Assembly (NCBI GenBank): GCA_016192145.1
Contig: JACPUT010000004.1
Coordinates: forward strand, 1 to 64,000
Reading direction: 5' to 3'
DNA: 64,000 bases
Source of the DNA: Acidobacteriota bacterium
GTDB taxonomy: Bacteria > Acidobacteriota > Holophagae > Holophagales > Holophagaceae
Shown: positions 8,358 through 15,363 of the stretch, one piece after another
Layout of the letters: every line of letters starts with the position of its first letter
How positions within the stretch are numbered: position 1 is the stretch's first letter
Translations under genes and position numbers: made by a program
The notes under the pieces: model-generated
The model's input: only the letters and a program-made list of their open reading frames with translations
Database searches by the model: none
Told to the model about the DNA's origin: nothing

Positions 8358-8657
8358 CGGGCTTCTCCTGGACCCATTCCATCGTGGTAAGGGGGTGAGA
8401 ACTCAGGAGAACATGACTTCAGAATGTTTTGGACGTGATTCTTGTCTTATTTTTTGCCTATGGTGCCCCCCATTGCAAGCAGACTGAAACGAGCCATGAG
8501 CACAACCAAGCGTTAACAGCTTCGTTGCCGCCAATGGGGACGGGTAATTGTCGTCGGGTACCCCTTCGAAGTTTGCCGTGCCTCGATACGATCTGAAGCG
8601 CCGGCGGTTCGTGCAATATGGTTGCTTGCCATTCCTTTCTATCCACAGGCGGGTCGG
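8358..8657. other. Intergenic region between divergent genes
   Basis: No gene is supported. The region must hold the promoters for the leftward DUF3606/CBASS cluster and for the rightward regulator at 8658. An AT-rich patch at about 8440-8462 is the best promoter candidate, but no convincing -35/-10 pair was identified. Confidence 0.3.
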
Positions 8658-9146
8658 ATGCCCCACGGGGAAATAGGTTCAGACGAGTTGGGGCTCTGGA
8701 TCTCAGTGGGCCCCGAGGCCAAGGGGCGGCTGGCCTATGCCTCAACGGTCACGGGGATTCCGGTTGATCAGATCGTAGAAGAATTCATCCTTCGTGGATT
8801 TCCCCCGGTTCCAAATCTAGGCTCTGGGGATTCACCGACGACCCCGGGGGCCTGGGGGCTTGATTCGAAGGGAGTCGGGGTTGGATCAATGAGGGCAAAA
8901 GAGCCCTTGCCAGGGGCAGTGGATCCCCCAACTGGCGCCGAAGAACGAATGCAGCCTACGTGGAGCTTCAAACAGTTCGCTCACGAAATGAAGCGTTCCG
9001 ACATCACCCAGAGCGAACTTGCCCGGGAGATTGGGATCCTCCCGAAAGCGGTCAGCGATTGGTACAAGCGGAAGAGGATTCCCTTGGACCGACAAGGTGC
9101 CATCCAAAGCGCCATTTCCAAGATCCGGGCCCGTAAGAAGGAGTAG
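8658..9146 (+). CDS. RHH-like + HTH regulatory protein (paralogue of 2467-2838)
   Basis: About 162 residues from the ATG giving MPHGEIGSDELG. Residues 10-45 (LWISVGPEAKGRLAYAS and the following helix around IVEEFILRG) look like a ribbon-helix-helix module. A low-complexity Gly/Pro-rich linker follows, then a C-terminal HTH (QSELAREIGILPKAVSDW) and a basic tail. The C-terminal 50 residues match those of the regulator at 2467-2838, including the IPLDRQGAIQSAI/IPIGRQEEIQDAI segment. It lies about 540 bases upstream of tnsAB, with an inverted GTTCACC repeat in between, so it is a candidate regulator of transposition. Confidence 0.65.
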   Translation: MPHGEIGSDELGLWISVGPEAKGRLAYASTVTGIPVDQIVEEFILRGFPPVPNLGSGDSPTTPGAWGLDSKGVGVGSMRAKEPLPGAVDPPTGAEERMQPTWSFKQFAHEMKRSDITQSELAREIGILPKAVSDWYKRKRIPLDRQGAIQSAISKIRARKKE

Positions 9147-9194
9147 CAAGCCTGACCCCTTGACGGGGGAGGCTTACCCCTGGCAAAGTCCTTA

Positions 9195-9252
9195 GTTCAC
9201 CCTGGGGGGGGTAGGGGGGGGTATTGAAGTGGGGAGTTCACCCTTGGTGAAC
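9195..9252. promoter_or_regulatory. GTTCACC operator-like sites with G8 tracts upstream of the transposition genes
   Basis: A perfect inverted repeat, GTTCACC-CTT-GGTGAAC, occupies 9236-9252, and a further GTTCACC half-site lies at 9195-9201. Between them are two runs of eight G separated by TA (about 9204-9221). The layout looks like an operator for the adjacent RHH-HTH regulator; the G tracts could slip or form a quadruplex. No binding data are available. Confidence 0.4.
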
Positions 9253-9359
9253 GACCCGGAGAAGCCTTGCCAAAGGCTTCTAAAATAAGTCTAAGAATTT
9301 CTTTAAGAAAACCGCATCTGACAGTGTGGTGGCTCGTCGCGGAAAGGACGCTGATGAGA

Positions 9360-9472
9360 CTCCAAGGGACACTCCAGGCGGGACTCCAAAATTGGCTCCA
9401 GGCTAGCCTCCAGGCAGGGCTCCAAACAAAGCTCCAGGCGGACCTCCAACTGGAACTCCAGGTTTCACTCTT
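9360..9472 (+). repeat. Nine CTCCA units at exact 12-bp spacing
   Basis: CTCCA recurs at 9360, 9372, 9384, 9396, 9408, 9420, 9432, 9444 and 9456, always 12 bases apart, followed by A or G; the six other bases of each unit vary. In one frame this encodes LQxx tetrapeptides within an open frame 9267-9695 that would start at TTG and overlap the tnsAB start. Leucine is always CTC while Gln alternates CAA/CAG. It may be a coding tetrapeptide repeat or an array of protein-binding sites near the start of the transposase operon. See findings. Confidence 0.75.
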
Positions 9473-9688
9473 GAACCTGTGCTGCGATACCTGTGGATCC
9501 CTTTCCGGGCTTGCCTTCCCGCTAGGCCAGCTTCAATGGATCCAAGGAGCCATCCAGCCAGCTGACCGCATCAACATGTGGTCCGTTGTCAGCGGCCGTA
9601 CCCACGAAGCCATGAAGCAAGCCATGTCCTCGCACATGGTCCATACCAAGTTCAATTCCTGGCAAGGCCGCCACCCAGTGGGGGCTCC

Positions 9689-12505
9689 ATGCTGAGCGAC
9701 CAGGAACGTCAGTCGCTTTATCAGGAGCTGAGCATCCCCCATCAGGGGTGCCAATTGGTGGAACGGGCGCGTGTGAATGCCCCGGTGCGCAAGGTGAAGT
9801 CCAGTGGCCGAAATGTGGTCACCCACTATGCAAGCCGAAAAATGAATCGGCTCGTATCACTGGAAAGCCGGCACGTGGAATTCCCGGCGGCCATCTTGTA
9901 CGAGCACGATAACTCGATCTTGGAGTTCTATCCCCAACCGGTCGCTTTGGATTTATGGCTCGACAGTGATGAATCGACCGACAAGTACCGCCTTCAGCAC
10001 ACCGTCGATTTTCTGGCGATCACGAAGGACCGGATCTTCCTGGACGAATGGCGACAAGACGAGCGGCTGAAAAGGATCATGAAGGAACAGCCGGGGCGAT
10101 ACCGGTTTGATGGGACGCATTGGAGTTACCCCGCCCTTGAAGCTGAACTCGCCAAGAAAGGAATCACCTACCGCCTGCGCGCCGCCAGTGAACTGCCTGG
10201 TCATCGTGCCGAAAACCTGCGATTCCTATCGGACTACCTAAACGTCCAGACCCCCCAAGTGGGGGAGCTGCCTCTGGCAGCCTTGACCCGCCTTCTGGCC
10301 GAAACGCCTGTGTGGGATCTCATCGACCTCATCAACGCCGGAGTGGCGGACCACGGCTCGTTTACTTCGGACGACATCTACAAGGCGATCGCCGAAGGAC
10401 ACTTGTACTTCGATTTCGAAGGAGACCTCCTTGGGGACACCGACCGCGCCGTGGTGTATCGCGACAAGGCCGCCTTCGCCTTCCACCAATCCCTGGGTGG
10501 GTCGCCCACGGAATTGGTCGAGCGCCTGGACGCCACGCTGGAGATTGGGGCTAAGGTTCACTACGAAGGAAATAGCTTCGAAGTCGCCCTGATGGGGAAG
10601 GACCACGTGGTCTTGATGGGCGGAGGCAAGACCACCGAACTCTCCCTCGATGTGGTCCTGAAGCTCCACGATGAGGGGCGACTGACGATCCTCAACGCCC
10701 ACCCCACATCCCCATCGCGCCCCCACCCGGTGGAATATCCCGGGCCCCAGCAGATGGAGAAGATCGTCCAGCGGTTGGACTGGTTGGAAACGGCGAAGAT
10801 TGCCCCGGATGCGGTTCCTATATCCATCCGTACCCTTCAGCGGATGCGCCGCCGCATGCGCTTGGCGGACGATTCGATCTTGGACCGACACCTTGCCTTG
10901 GCTGATGGTTATGCGCGATGCGGAAATCGGAATCGAAAGCTACCCGAAGAAATTCTGGCGCTTGTTCACCATGTGATCGATCGCCTTTACAACAAACAAA
11001 ACGGGCCGAACAAGGCTGCCGCCTACCACCTCCTCAAGTCCGCCATGGTTGGAATCCAGTCGCCGGGCCTTGACGAAGGTACCTTGGCCCTAGCCTCGGC
11101 AATTCCGAGTGGGACGCGTCCCCCTTCGAAGAAGACCTTCCTGCGGGAAATTGCGAAACGTGAGTCCGTCCTGGCCCGGGAGGGTAGCCGGTCCGCGTAC
11201 CAGAAGGCACCGATCGTTGATTACCTCGAAAGGGAAGTGCCGATCCACGGGTACCGCCCGTTCGAACAGGTCCACATCGATCACACACCCTTGGAAATCT
11301 TGGCCAGGTCGCCGGAGGAACGCGATTCTATCGGCGGGGTATGGCTGACACTGGCGATCGACGCGGCCACCCGAAAGGTGCTGGGGTTCTACCTGGCCTT
11401 TGAGGCGCCCAGCTATAAGTCGACGATGATGGTTTTGCGCGACCTTGTCCTCCGGCACCACCGCATGCCAGACCTGCTCGTCTTGGACAATGGCGCAGAC
11501 TTCACCTCCCATCAGCTTCGGCGCCTTTGCCGGGTCTGCGGATGCAGCATCCGGCACCGCCCGAAGGGTCGGGCTCGCCATGGATCCGTGCTTGAACGGT
11601 TCTTCGGCACCCTTCACACCCAAATGATCCATCGCCTCGACGGCAATACCCAAGCGTACAAGCGGCACCGCCTGATGACGCCTGCCGTGAACCCGAACCG
11701 TTTCGTGAGCTGGACGCTCGTGGCCCTTCATGGGCTGATGGAACACTTCTTCGAAAAGTTATACGGGACTGAAAACCATCCGGCTCTTGGGGAATCCCCG
11801 AACGAACACTTTGAGCGGCGAATGGTCGAAACCGGCGCACGCCTGATGAAGCGCATGGAATACAACCGATCCTTCCTCGTTGAGACCTGCCCTGAAGCCG
11901 ATGGCGGCCCCACAAGGGTGGTGGACAATCTGCGCGGGGTTAAGGTGAACCACCATTGGTACTGGGACGATGCTCTGAGCGCACGTGACCTATCTGGAAA
12001 GGAAGTCCAGGTTCGCGTCGACCCTTGGGACCCGCGCGTGGTCTACGTCCTCATCGGTCAATTTTGGGTCGAATGCCGGTCTAAACTCCATGCCCTGATG
12101 AAGAACTACACCGAAATCGAGCTGAGGTATGCAGTGGAACAACTTCGGAAACGGCACGGGGTCAAGAAAAAGGACATGACTCCGGAACGTTTGGCCGAAT
12201 GGATGCGGGCCTATGATGTCGCTTCTTTCGACCCAAGGCTTGCCAAACAGCAATCCGAAATGAAGTACTTGTACCGGTCATTGGGACTGACGGAAATCAA
12301 TGATCCGCTCAATCCCCACCCAAAAGCGGTACCTGCCTTGGGCTACGAATCCACCGCTCAATCCGACATGTTGCATTCCAAACCTGAGGAAGCCGGTCGC
12401 CACAACGCCGGAGGTTTGGCTAAGCCATTCGCACCTACCCTGCCCCCCGGGAAACGGATCCAGCCAGTTGATCAGATCGTTGAGGAATCGTATGACTTGT
12501 TGTGA
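9689..12505 (+). CDS. tnsAB: Tn7-like transposase, TnsA-TnsB fusion
   Basis: 938 residues from the ATG (MLSDQERQSL) preceded by GGGGG; the frame is open upstream but that stretch is not protein-like. Residues 45-170 resemble the TnsA endonuclease: E59, D107 (HTVDFLAI) and DEWR at 119-122, where TnsA normally has E/Q-x-K, so the lysine is replaced by Arg122. The rest is TnsB: a DDE integrase core with D531 (VHIDHTPLEI), D600 (LVLDNGADF) and E636 (GSVLERFFG), spaced DD(35)E, then a C-terminal beta-barrel-like and helical tail. TnsA cuts the 5' ends and TnsB joins the 3' ends in cut-and-paste transposition; fused TnsAB forms are known in some Tn7-like lineages. tnsC overlaps the end by 14 bases. 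Confidence 0.88.
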   Translation: MLSDQERQSLYQELSIPHQGCQLVERARVNAPVRKVKSSGRNVVTHYASRKMNRLVSLESRHVEFPAAILYEHDNSILEFYPQPVALDLWLDSDESTDKYRLQHTVDFLAITKDRIFLDEWRQDERLKRIMKEQPGRYRFDGTHWSYPALEAELAKKGITYRLRAASELPGHRAENLRFLSDYLNVQTPQVGELPLAALTRLLAETPVWDLIDLINAGVADHGSFTSDDIYKAIAEGHLYFDFEGDLLGDTDRAVVYRDKAAFAFHQSLGGSPTELVERLDATLEIGAKVHYEGNSFEVALMGKDHVVLMGGGKTTELSLDVVLKLHDEGRLTILNAHPTSPSRPHPVEYPGPQQMEKIVQRLDWLETAKIAPDAVPISIRTLQRMRRRMRLADDSILDRHLALADGYARCGNRNRKLPEEILALVHHVIDRLYNKQNGPNKAAAYHLLKSAMVGIQSPGLDEGTLALASAIPSGTRPPSKKTFLREIAKRESVLAREGSRSAYQKAPIVDYLEREVPIHGYRPFEQVHIDHTPLEILARSPEERDSIGGVWLTLAIDAATRKVLGFYLAFEAPSYKSTMMVLRDLVLRHHRMPDLLVLDNGADFTSHQLRRLCRVCGCSIRHRPKGRARHGSVLERFFGTLHTQMIHRLDGNTQAYKRHRLMTPAVNPNRFVSWTLVALHGLMEHFFEKLYGTENHPALGESPNEHFERRMVETGARLMKRMEYNRSFLVETCPEADGGPTRVVDNLRGVKVNHHWYWDDALSARDLSGKEVQVRVDPWDPRVVYVLIGQFWVECRSKLHALMKNYTEIELRYAVEQLRKRHGVKKKDMTPERLAEWMRAYDVASFDPRLAKQQSEMKYLYRSLGLTEINDPLNPHPKAVPALGYESTAQSDMLHSKPEEAGRHNAGGLAKPFAPTLPPGKRIQPVDQIVEESYDLL

Positions 12506-13610
12506 ATTCAACCCCAAGGCCATCAGTTGGGACCAGGCCCTCCACTTGACCAGCGAAGGGAAGAAGGCCTACTTCAAAGCGGCCTGTGTCGCCCACCCCA
12601 GGATCAAATCCACCATGGAGGTGGTCCAATCGCTCACAAGCCCTGGAACTGGGGCAAGGATCGTGTTCCTGATTGGACCCACCGGAGTTGGCAAGACGGC
12701 ATTGGTGCGGTCCCTTGCCGAACGTTACCGCCGCGAATACGCGAAGGAGATGGAAGCGGATCGGGGTTTCATCCCCTTCGGGGCCGTGGAGGCTCCAGGT
12801 TCCGGCGTAAATAAGTTCGCTTGGCGAGAGCTGTACAGGCTGATGGGCGCCGCGCTTTGCGAACCCTTGATGGATCGGAAGCAGGAAACCCTGAGGCTGG
12901 ATGGGCGGACCCAGGTCCGTAACGCCGCCCACGGATCTACCGTGGCGGCGATGGGTGTCGCAGTGCGACAGGCGCTCCTCCACAGGCGGACCAAGCTCTT
13001 CGTGATCGATGAGGCTGTCCACATGACGCGGGAACGCAAGACCACGCCCTTGCCGGCAGTCATGGATGCCTTGAAGACGTTGGCAAACATTGACAATTAC
13101 TGTGAGCAGATTCACCCCGGCCAGGAGTTGACCCTTGTCTTGGTGGGGTCTTACGACCTAGTTCCCCTGATGGAACTGTCGGGCCAGCTGGCCCGCCGGA
13201 CTGAAATCGTCCACTTCACCCGTTACGGCCTGGACGATTCGGACGATCGCATGGCGTTCCAGAAGACGATCCGTTCCTTGCAGAAGCACATCCCCATGGA
13301 GGGCGTGCCCGACTTGGCAATGCATTCAGAAATGCTCCATCTCGCCTGCATGGGTTGCGTTGGGATCCTGAAGGACACCCTAATGACTGCGCTTGGGTTA
13401 GCCCTGAAGGCCGGGAAATGGGAACCCCATCACCTGGAACTGGCGATTCTGTCCCCTGCCAAATTGAAGGTGATCCTGAAAGAGAACTTGGCAGGCGAGA
13501 CGCTTCTGGAACGGTCTGGGTACATGAACCGGTCCTTCGCGACCCTGGAAGCCATGCACCGGAAGGTGACGGCCGAACACCAATCGATCTTGCAACGGGC
13601 CATCTCATGA
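12492..13610 (+). CDS. tnsC: Tn7-like transposition AAA+ ATPase TnsC
   Basis: 372 residues from the ATG giving MTCCEFNPKA, overlapping the end of tnsAB by 14 bases. Walker A is GPTGVGKT (residues 62-69) and Walker B LFVIDE (169-174). TnsC-type ATPases (TniB/MuB relatives) form filaments on DNA and couple target selection by TniQ/TnsD to the transposase. Its stop overlaps the tniQ start by four bases (ATGA), which completes a tightly coupled operon. Length fits the TniB/TnsC range. Confidence 0.88.
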   Translation: MTCCEFNPKAISWDQALHLTSEGKKAYFKAACVAHPRIKSTMEVVQSLTSPGTGARIVFLIGPTGVGKTALVRSLAERYRREYAKEMEADRGFIPFGAVEAPGSGVNKFAWRELYRLMGAALCEPLMDRKQETLRLDGRTQVRNAAHGSTVAAMGVAVRQALLHRRTKLFVIDEAVHMTRERKTTPLPAVMDALKTLANIDNYCEQIHPGQELTLVLVGSYDLVPLMELSGQLARRTEIVHFTRYGLDDSDDRMAFQKTIRSLQKHIPMEGVPDLAMHSEMLHLACMGCVGILKDTLMTALGLALKAGKWEPHHLELAILSPAKLKVILKENLAGETLLERSGYMNRSFATLEAMHRKVTAEHQSILQRAIS

Positions 13611-14980
13611 CTTCGACGGGCCTACCTTCACCGGGACATGGGACGCCCCCTAAGAGGGGCGAATGGTTTACGTCATTCCGGTCCACCTTGTTTTCCTTGA
13701 AACCCTTGGGACTGGGGACGGGTAATCGGGAAAGCCTCAACAGTTACTTTCTCCGGCTTGCAGACGCCCACGGGTTAAGCCCCAGGGTGTTGGCCTCGGA
13801 ACTGATTGGGCCTGCCATGGGCGTGATCCAACCCGAAGGGAAGTGGGCCGCCTTTCGGCTATGGAAGGAGGCCTGCTTCAACGGATCCGGCCAAGTCCCG
13901 GCGACTTGGGCAGCGGCGCTTGGCCGGCTGACTTCTGTGCAACACCTGGAATGGCACAGCCTCCTACCTTTGGCGGGCTTGGTGCCGGACCGCAACCTCA
14001 CTGCCAAATCAAACCGTTGGTGCCCGGCCTGCCTAAAGGAGGATGAGGCCCATGGGACCCCCTATGGACGGCTGCTGTGGTCCATTGCGGCCGTCGAGGC
14101 TTGCCCCACCCACCGGATCCTTCTTGTATCCGAATGTGGTTGCGGGCAAACGTCCGCTTCACAGCCCTGGCAGAGCAAGTCCCTGCCCCATGTCTGCGCC
14201 CACTGCGGTGGGGATTTGGCACACTGCAGTGGAGCCGTGCGTCTGCCCGCTGAAGCCTGGCAGGTCGAACGGGCCCGCCTCATCTCTGAATTTTTAGGCA
14301 GTGTGGCCTTTGACCCCCGATACCCTCCTATCCCGAACGGAGGGGTTGCCAGGTTCCTTTGGCGGGCCGTCGAAGCCTTTGGGGGAAATGCCTCCAAGCT
14401 GGCGGATGGGTTCGGCCTCGGAAAATCGGGCTTTTGCGACTGGCTGAACGAACGCCACATGCCGTCCTTCCACCAGATCGTGCTCCTCGCCCAAGGATTC
14501 AGTTGTTCAATCCTGAACGTGCTAGCGGGTGACGCCCACTTGGCCAAGGCTCCCAAGGTGGGTTGTGTGCCCAAAAAAGCTCCCCGAAAGCGCCCTGCCA
14601 AGCGGGACTGGTCTGCCATCCAAGCCTATTTGGCAGAATTGCTGGCCAAGGATCCCGGACCGGAAGGGCCCCCATCCCCGTCTGAAGTTGGACGTCACCT
14701 GGGGGTGGATCCGAGCCTCCTGTACCGCCACTGCCCCGATGAACAGGAAGCCCTGGCCAAGCGCCGGGCAGATTGGGAGGTCCGCAACCGCGCGGAAGTG
14801 CTGACAGCTCGGACCACCTTGATCCGGGAGGCGGCCTTCAAACTGGCAGCCGAAGGGACCTCCCCGTCTTGGAAAGACGTGAAATACGCCTTGGCCGGCA
14901 AGGTGCACATCGTCGCACCTGAACTTCGGTTGGCATGCCGCAAGGCGATCTGTGAAGCGAGGAACCAGATGGGGGAGTAG
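13607..14980 (+). CDS. tniQ: TniQ/TnsD-type target-selection protein
   Basis: 457 residues from the ATG within the ATGA overlap (MTSTGLPSPGHG). The N-terminal half has the TniQ pattern: ESLNSYFLRLADAHGLSP, then zinc-binding clusters with CPACLKED, CPTHRILLVSECGCG and CAHCGGDLAHC. The second half holds HTH-like segments (around residues 280-320 and 360-400: SEVGRHLGVDPSLLYRHC) expected of a TnsD-like protein that binds a fixed attachment site. The tRNA-Leu gene 260 bases downstream is the natural candidate site. No CRISPR effector genes accompany it. Confidence 0.85.
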   Translation: MTSTGLPSPGHGTPPKRGEWFTSFRSTLFSLKPLGLGTGNRESLNSYFLRLADAHGLSPRVLASELIGPAMGVIQPEGKWAAFRLWKEACFNGSGQVPATWAAALGRLTSVQHLEWHSLLPLAGLVPDRNLTAKSNRWCPACLKEDEAHGTPYGRLLWSIAAVEACPTHRILLVSECGCGQTSASQPWQSKSLPHVCAHCGGDLAHCSGAVRLPAEAWQVERARLISEFLGSVAFDPRYPPIPNGGVARFLWRAVEAFGGNASKLADGFGLGKSGFCDWLNERHMPSFHQIVLLAQGFSCSILNVLAGDAHLAKAPKVGCVPKKAPRKRPAKRDWSAIQAYLAELLAKDPGPEGPPSPSEVGRHLGVDPSLLYRHCPDEQEALAKRRADWEVRNRAEVLTARTTLIREAAFKLAAEGTSPSWKDVKYALAGKVHIVAPELRLACRKAICEARNQMGE

Positions 14981-15055
14981 GTTCCAACCCCGGGGGGCTG
15001 ACCAGCCTAAGGGGCCAGCTCTGACCGGAAGGTCCGTCCAGGAATCGATGATCGT

Positions 15056-15089
15056 CAACGGGACCCGCACCAACGTGCGGGTCCCGTTG
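15056..15089 (+). terminator. Strong hairpin downstream of tniQ
   Basis: Perfect 15-bp stem, CAACGGGACCCGCAC with its complement GTGCGGGTCCCGTTG around a CAAC loop, 75 bases after the tniQ stop. The following bases are GC and T mixed rather than a T-run, so it is a terminator-like or protective hairpin of the tns operon rather than a textbook intrinsic terminator. Confidence 0.55.
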
Positions 15090-15167
15090 CGTTCATTGGT
15101 GCTTCGGGCACGCCAAGTTCAGATGGACTGGGCCCCAAGCCCAATTCCTGTCGCCAGTGGCGTTGAA

Positions 15168-15203
15168 GAACCATAGTGTGTCGTTCGCGACAAACTATGG
15201 TTC
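15168..15203. repeat. Inverted repeat with TGTCG core, candidate transposon end
   Basis: GAACCATAGT and ACTATGGTTC form a perfect 10-bp outer stem around an inner TGTCG-TTCG-CGACA stem-loop, with one G/A mismatch between. It is 38 bases from the tRNA-Leu 3' end. Tn7-like and Tn5053-like ends begin TGT and end ACA, often TGTCG, so this may mark the right end; equally it may be only a terminator hairpin. No T-run follows on either strand. Confidence 0.45.
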
Positions 15204-15210
15204 CACTTCA

Positions 15211-15237
15211 CACAGGCCCCGCGTCGCGGGGCCTGTG
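15211..15237. terminator. Bidirectional terminator-like hairpin beside tRNA-Leu
   Basis: Perfect 12-bp stem CACAGGCCCCGC / GCGGGGCCTGTG with loop GTC, five bases from the 3' end of the leftward tRNA-Leu gene. Most likely the tRNA transcript terminator or processing hairpin; short T stretches are weak on both sides. Confidence 0.5.
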
Positions 15238-15241
15238 CTCT

Positions 15242-15329
15242 TGGTGCCGGCGGCCGGACTCGAACCGGCACTAGGGGTCGCCTAACAAGATTTTGAGTCT
15301 AGCGTGTCTACCAATTTCACCACGCCGGC
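15242..15329 (-). tRNA. tRNA-Leu (CAA)
   Basis: 88 bases including the encoded CCA. Acceptor stem GCCGGCG pairs with CGCCGGC, the D-arm has AAATTGGTAGA, the anticodon loop is CTCAAAA with anticodon CAA, a long variable arm (TAGG/CCTA stem) marks a class II leucine tRNA, and the T-arm is GCCGG-TTCGAGT-CCGGC. The second pair of the anticodon stem is a U-U mismatch. The transposition operon ends beside its 3' end, so it is the likely attachment gene. Confidence 0.93.
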
Positions 15330-15363
15330 AGGGACATCCAGTCTAGCGCAGCCGGGGCGAAGC

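Larger units (their letters stand above)
2467..15205 (+). mobile_element. Putative Tn7-like element carrying CBASS; boundaries uncertain
   Basis: Region bracketed by a RHH-HTH regulator on the left and a tnsAB-tnsC-tniQ operon plus tRNA-Leu on the right. The right edge is placed at the hairpin cluster just before the tRNA gene, because the next gene (nadE) is clearly core. The left edge is only the start of the AT-richer accessory block; the real end could lie further left, even outside the window, since the CPBP genes could also be cargo. No terminal inverted repeats or target duplication were proven. The content of accessory genes with a complete transposition module supports mobility. No cas genes are present, so this is not a CRISPR-associated transposon as seen here. 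Confidence 0.5.

Noticed and set aside
9360-9472. CRISPR-like array
   Set aside because: The 12-bp periodic units are far too short, there are no spacers of normal size, and no cas genes lie nearby.
9267-9695. Open frame of 142 codons with LQxx repeats
   Set aside because: Starts at TTG without a clear ribosome site, overlaps the tnsAB start, and its content is dominated by the 12-bp repeat. Kept as a repeat feature, not a gene.
9689-14980. CRISPR-associated transposon (CAST)
   Set aside because: No Cas5/6/7/8, Cas12k or crRNA array was found in the window near the tns operon.
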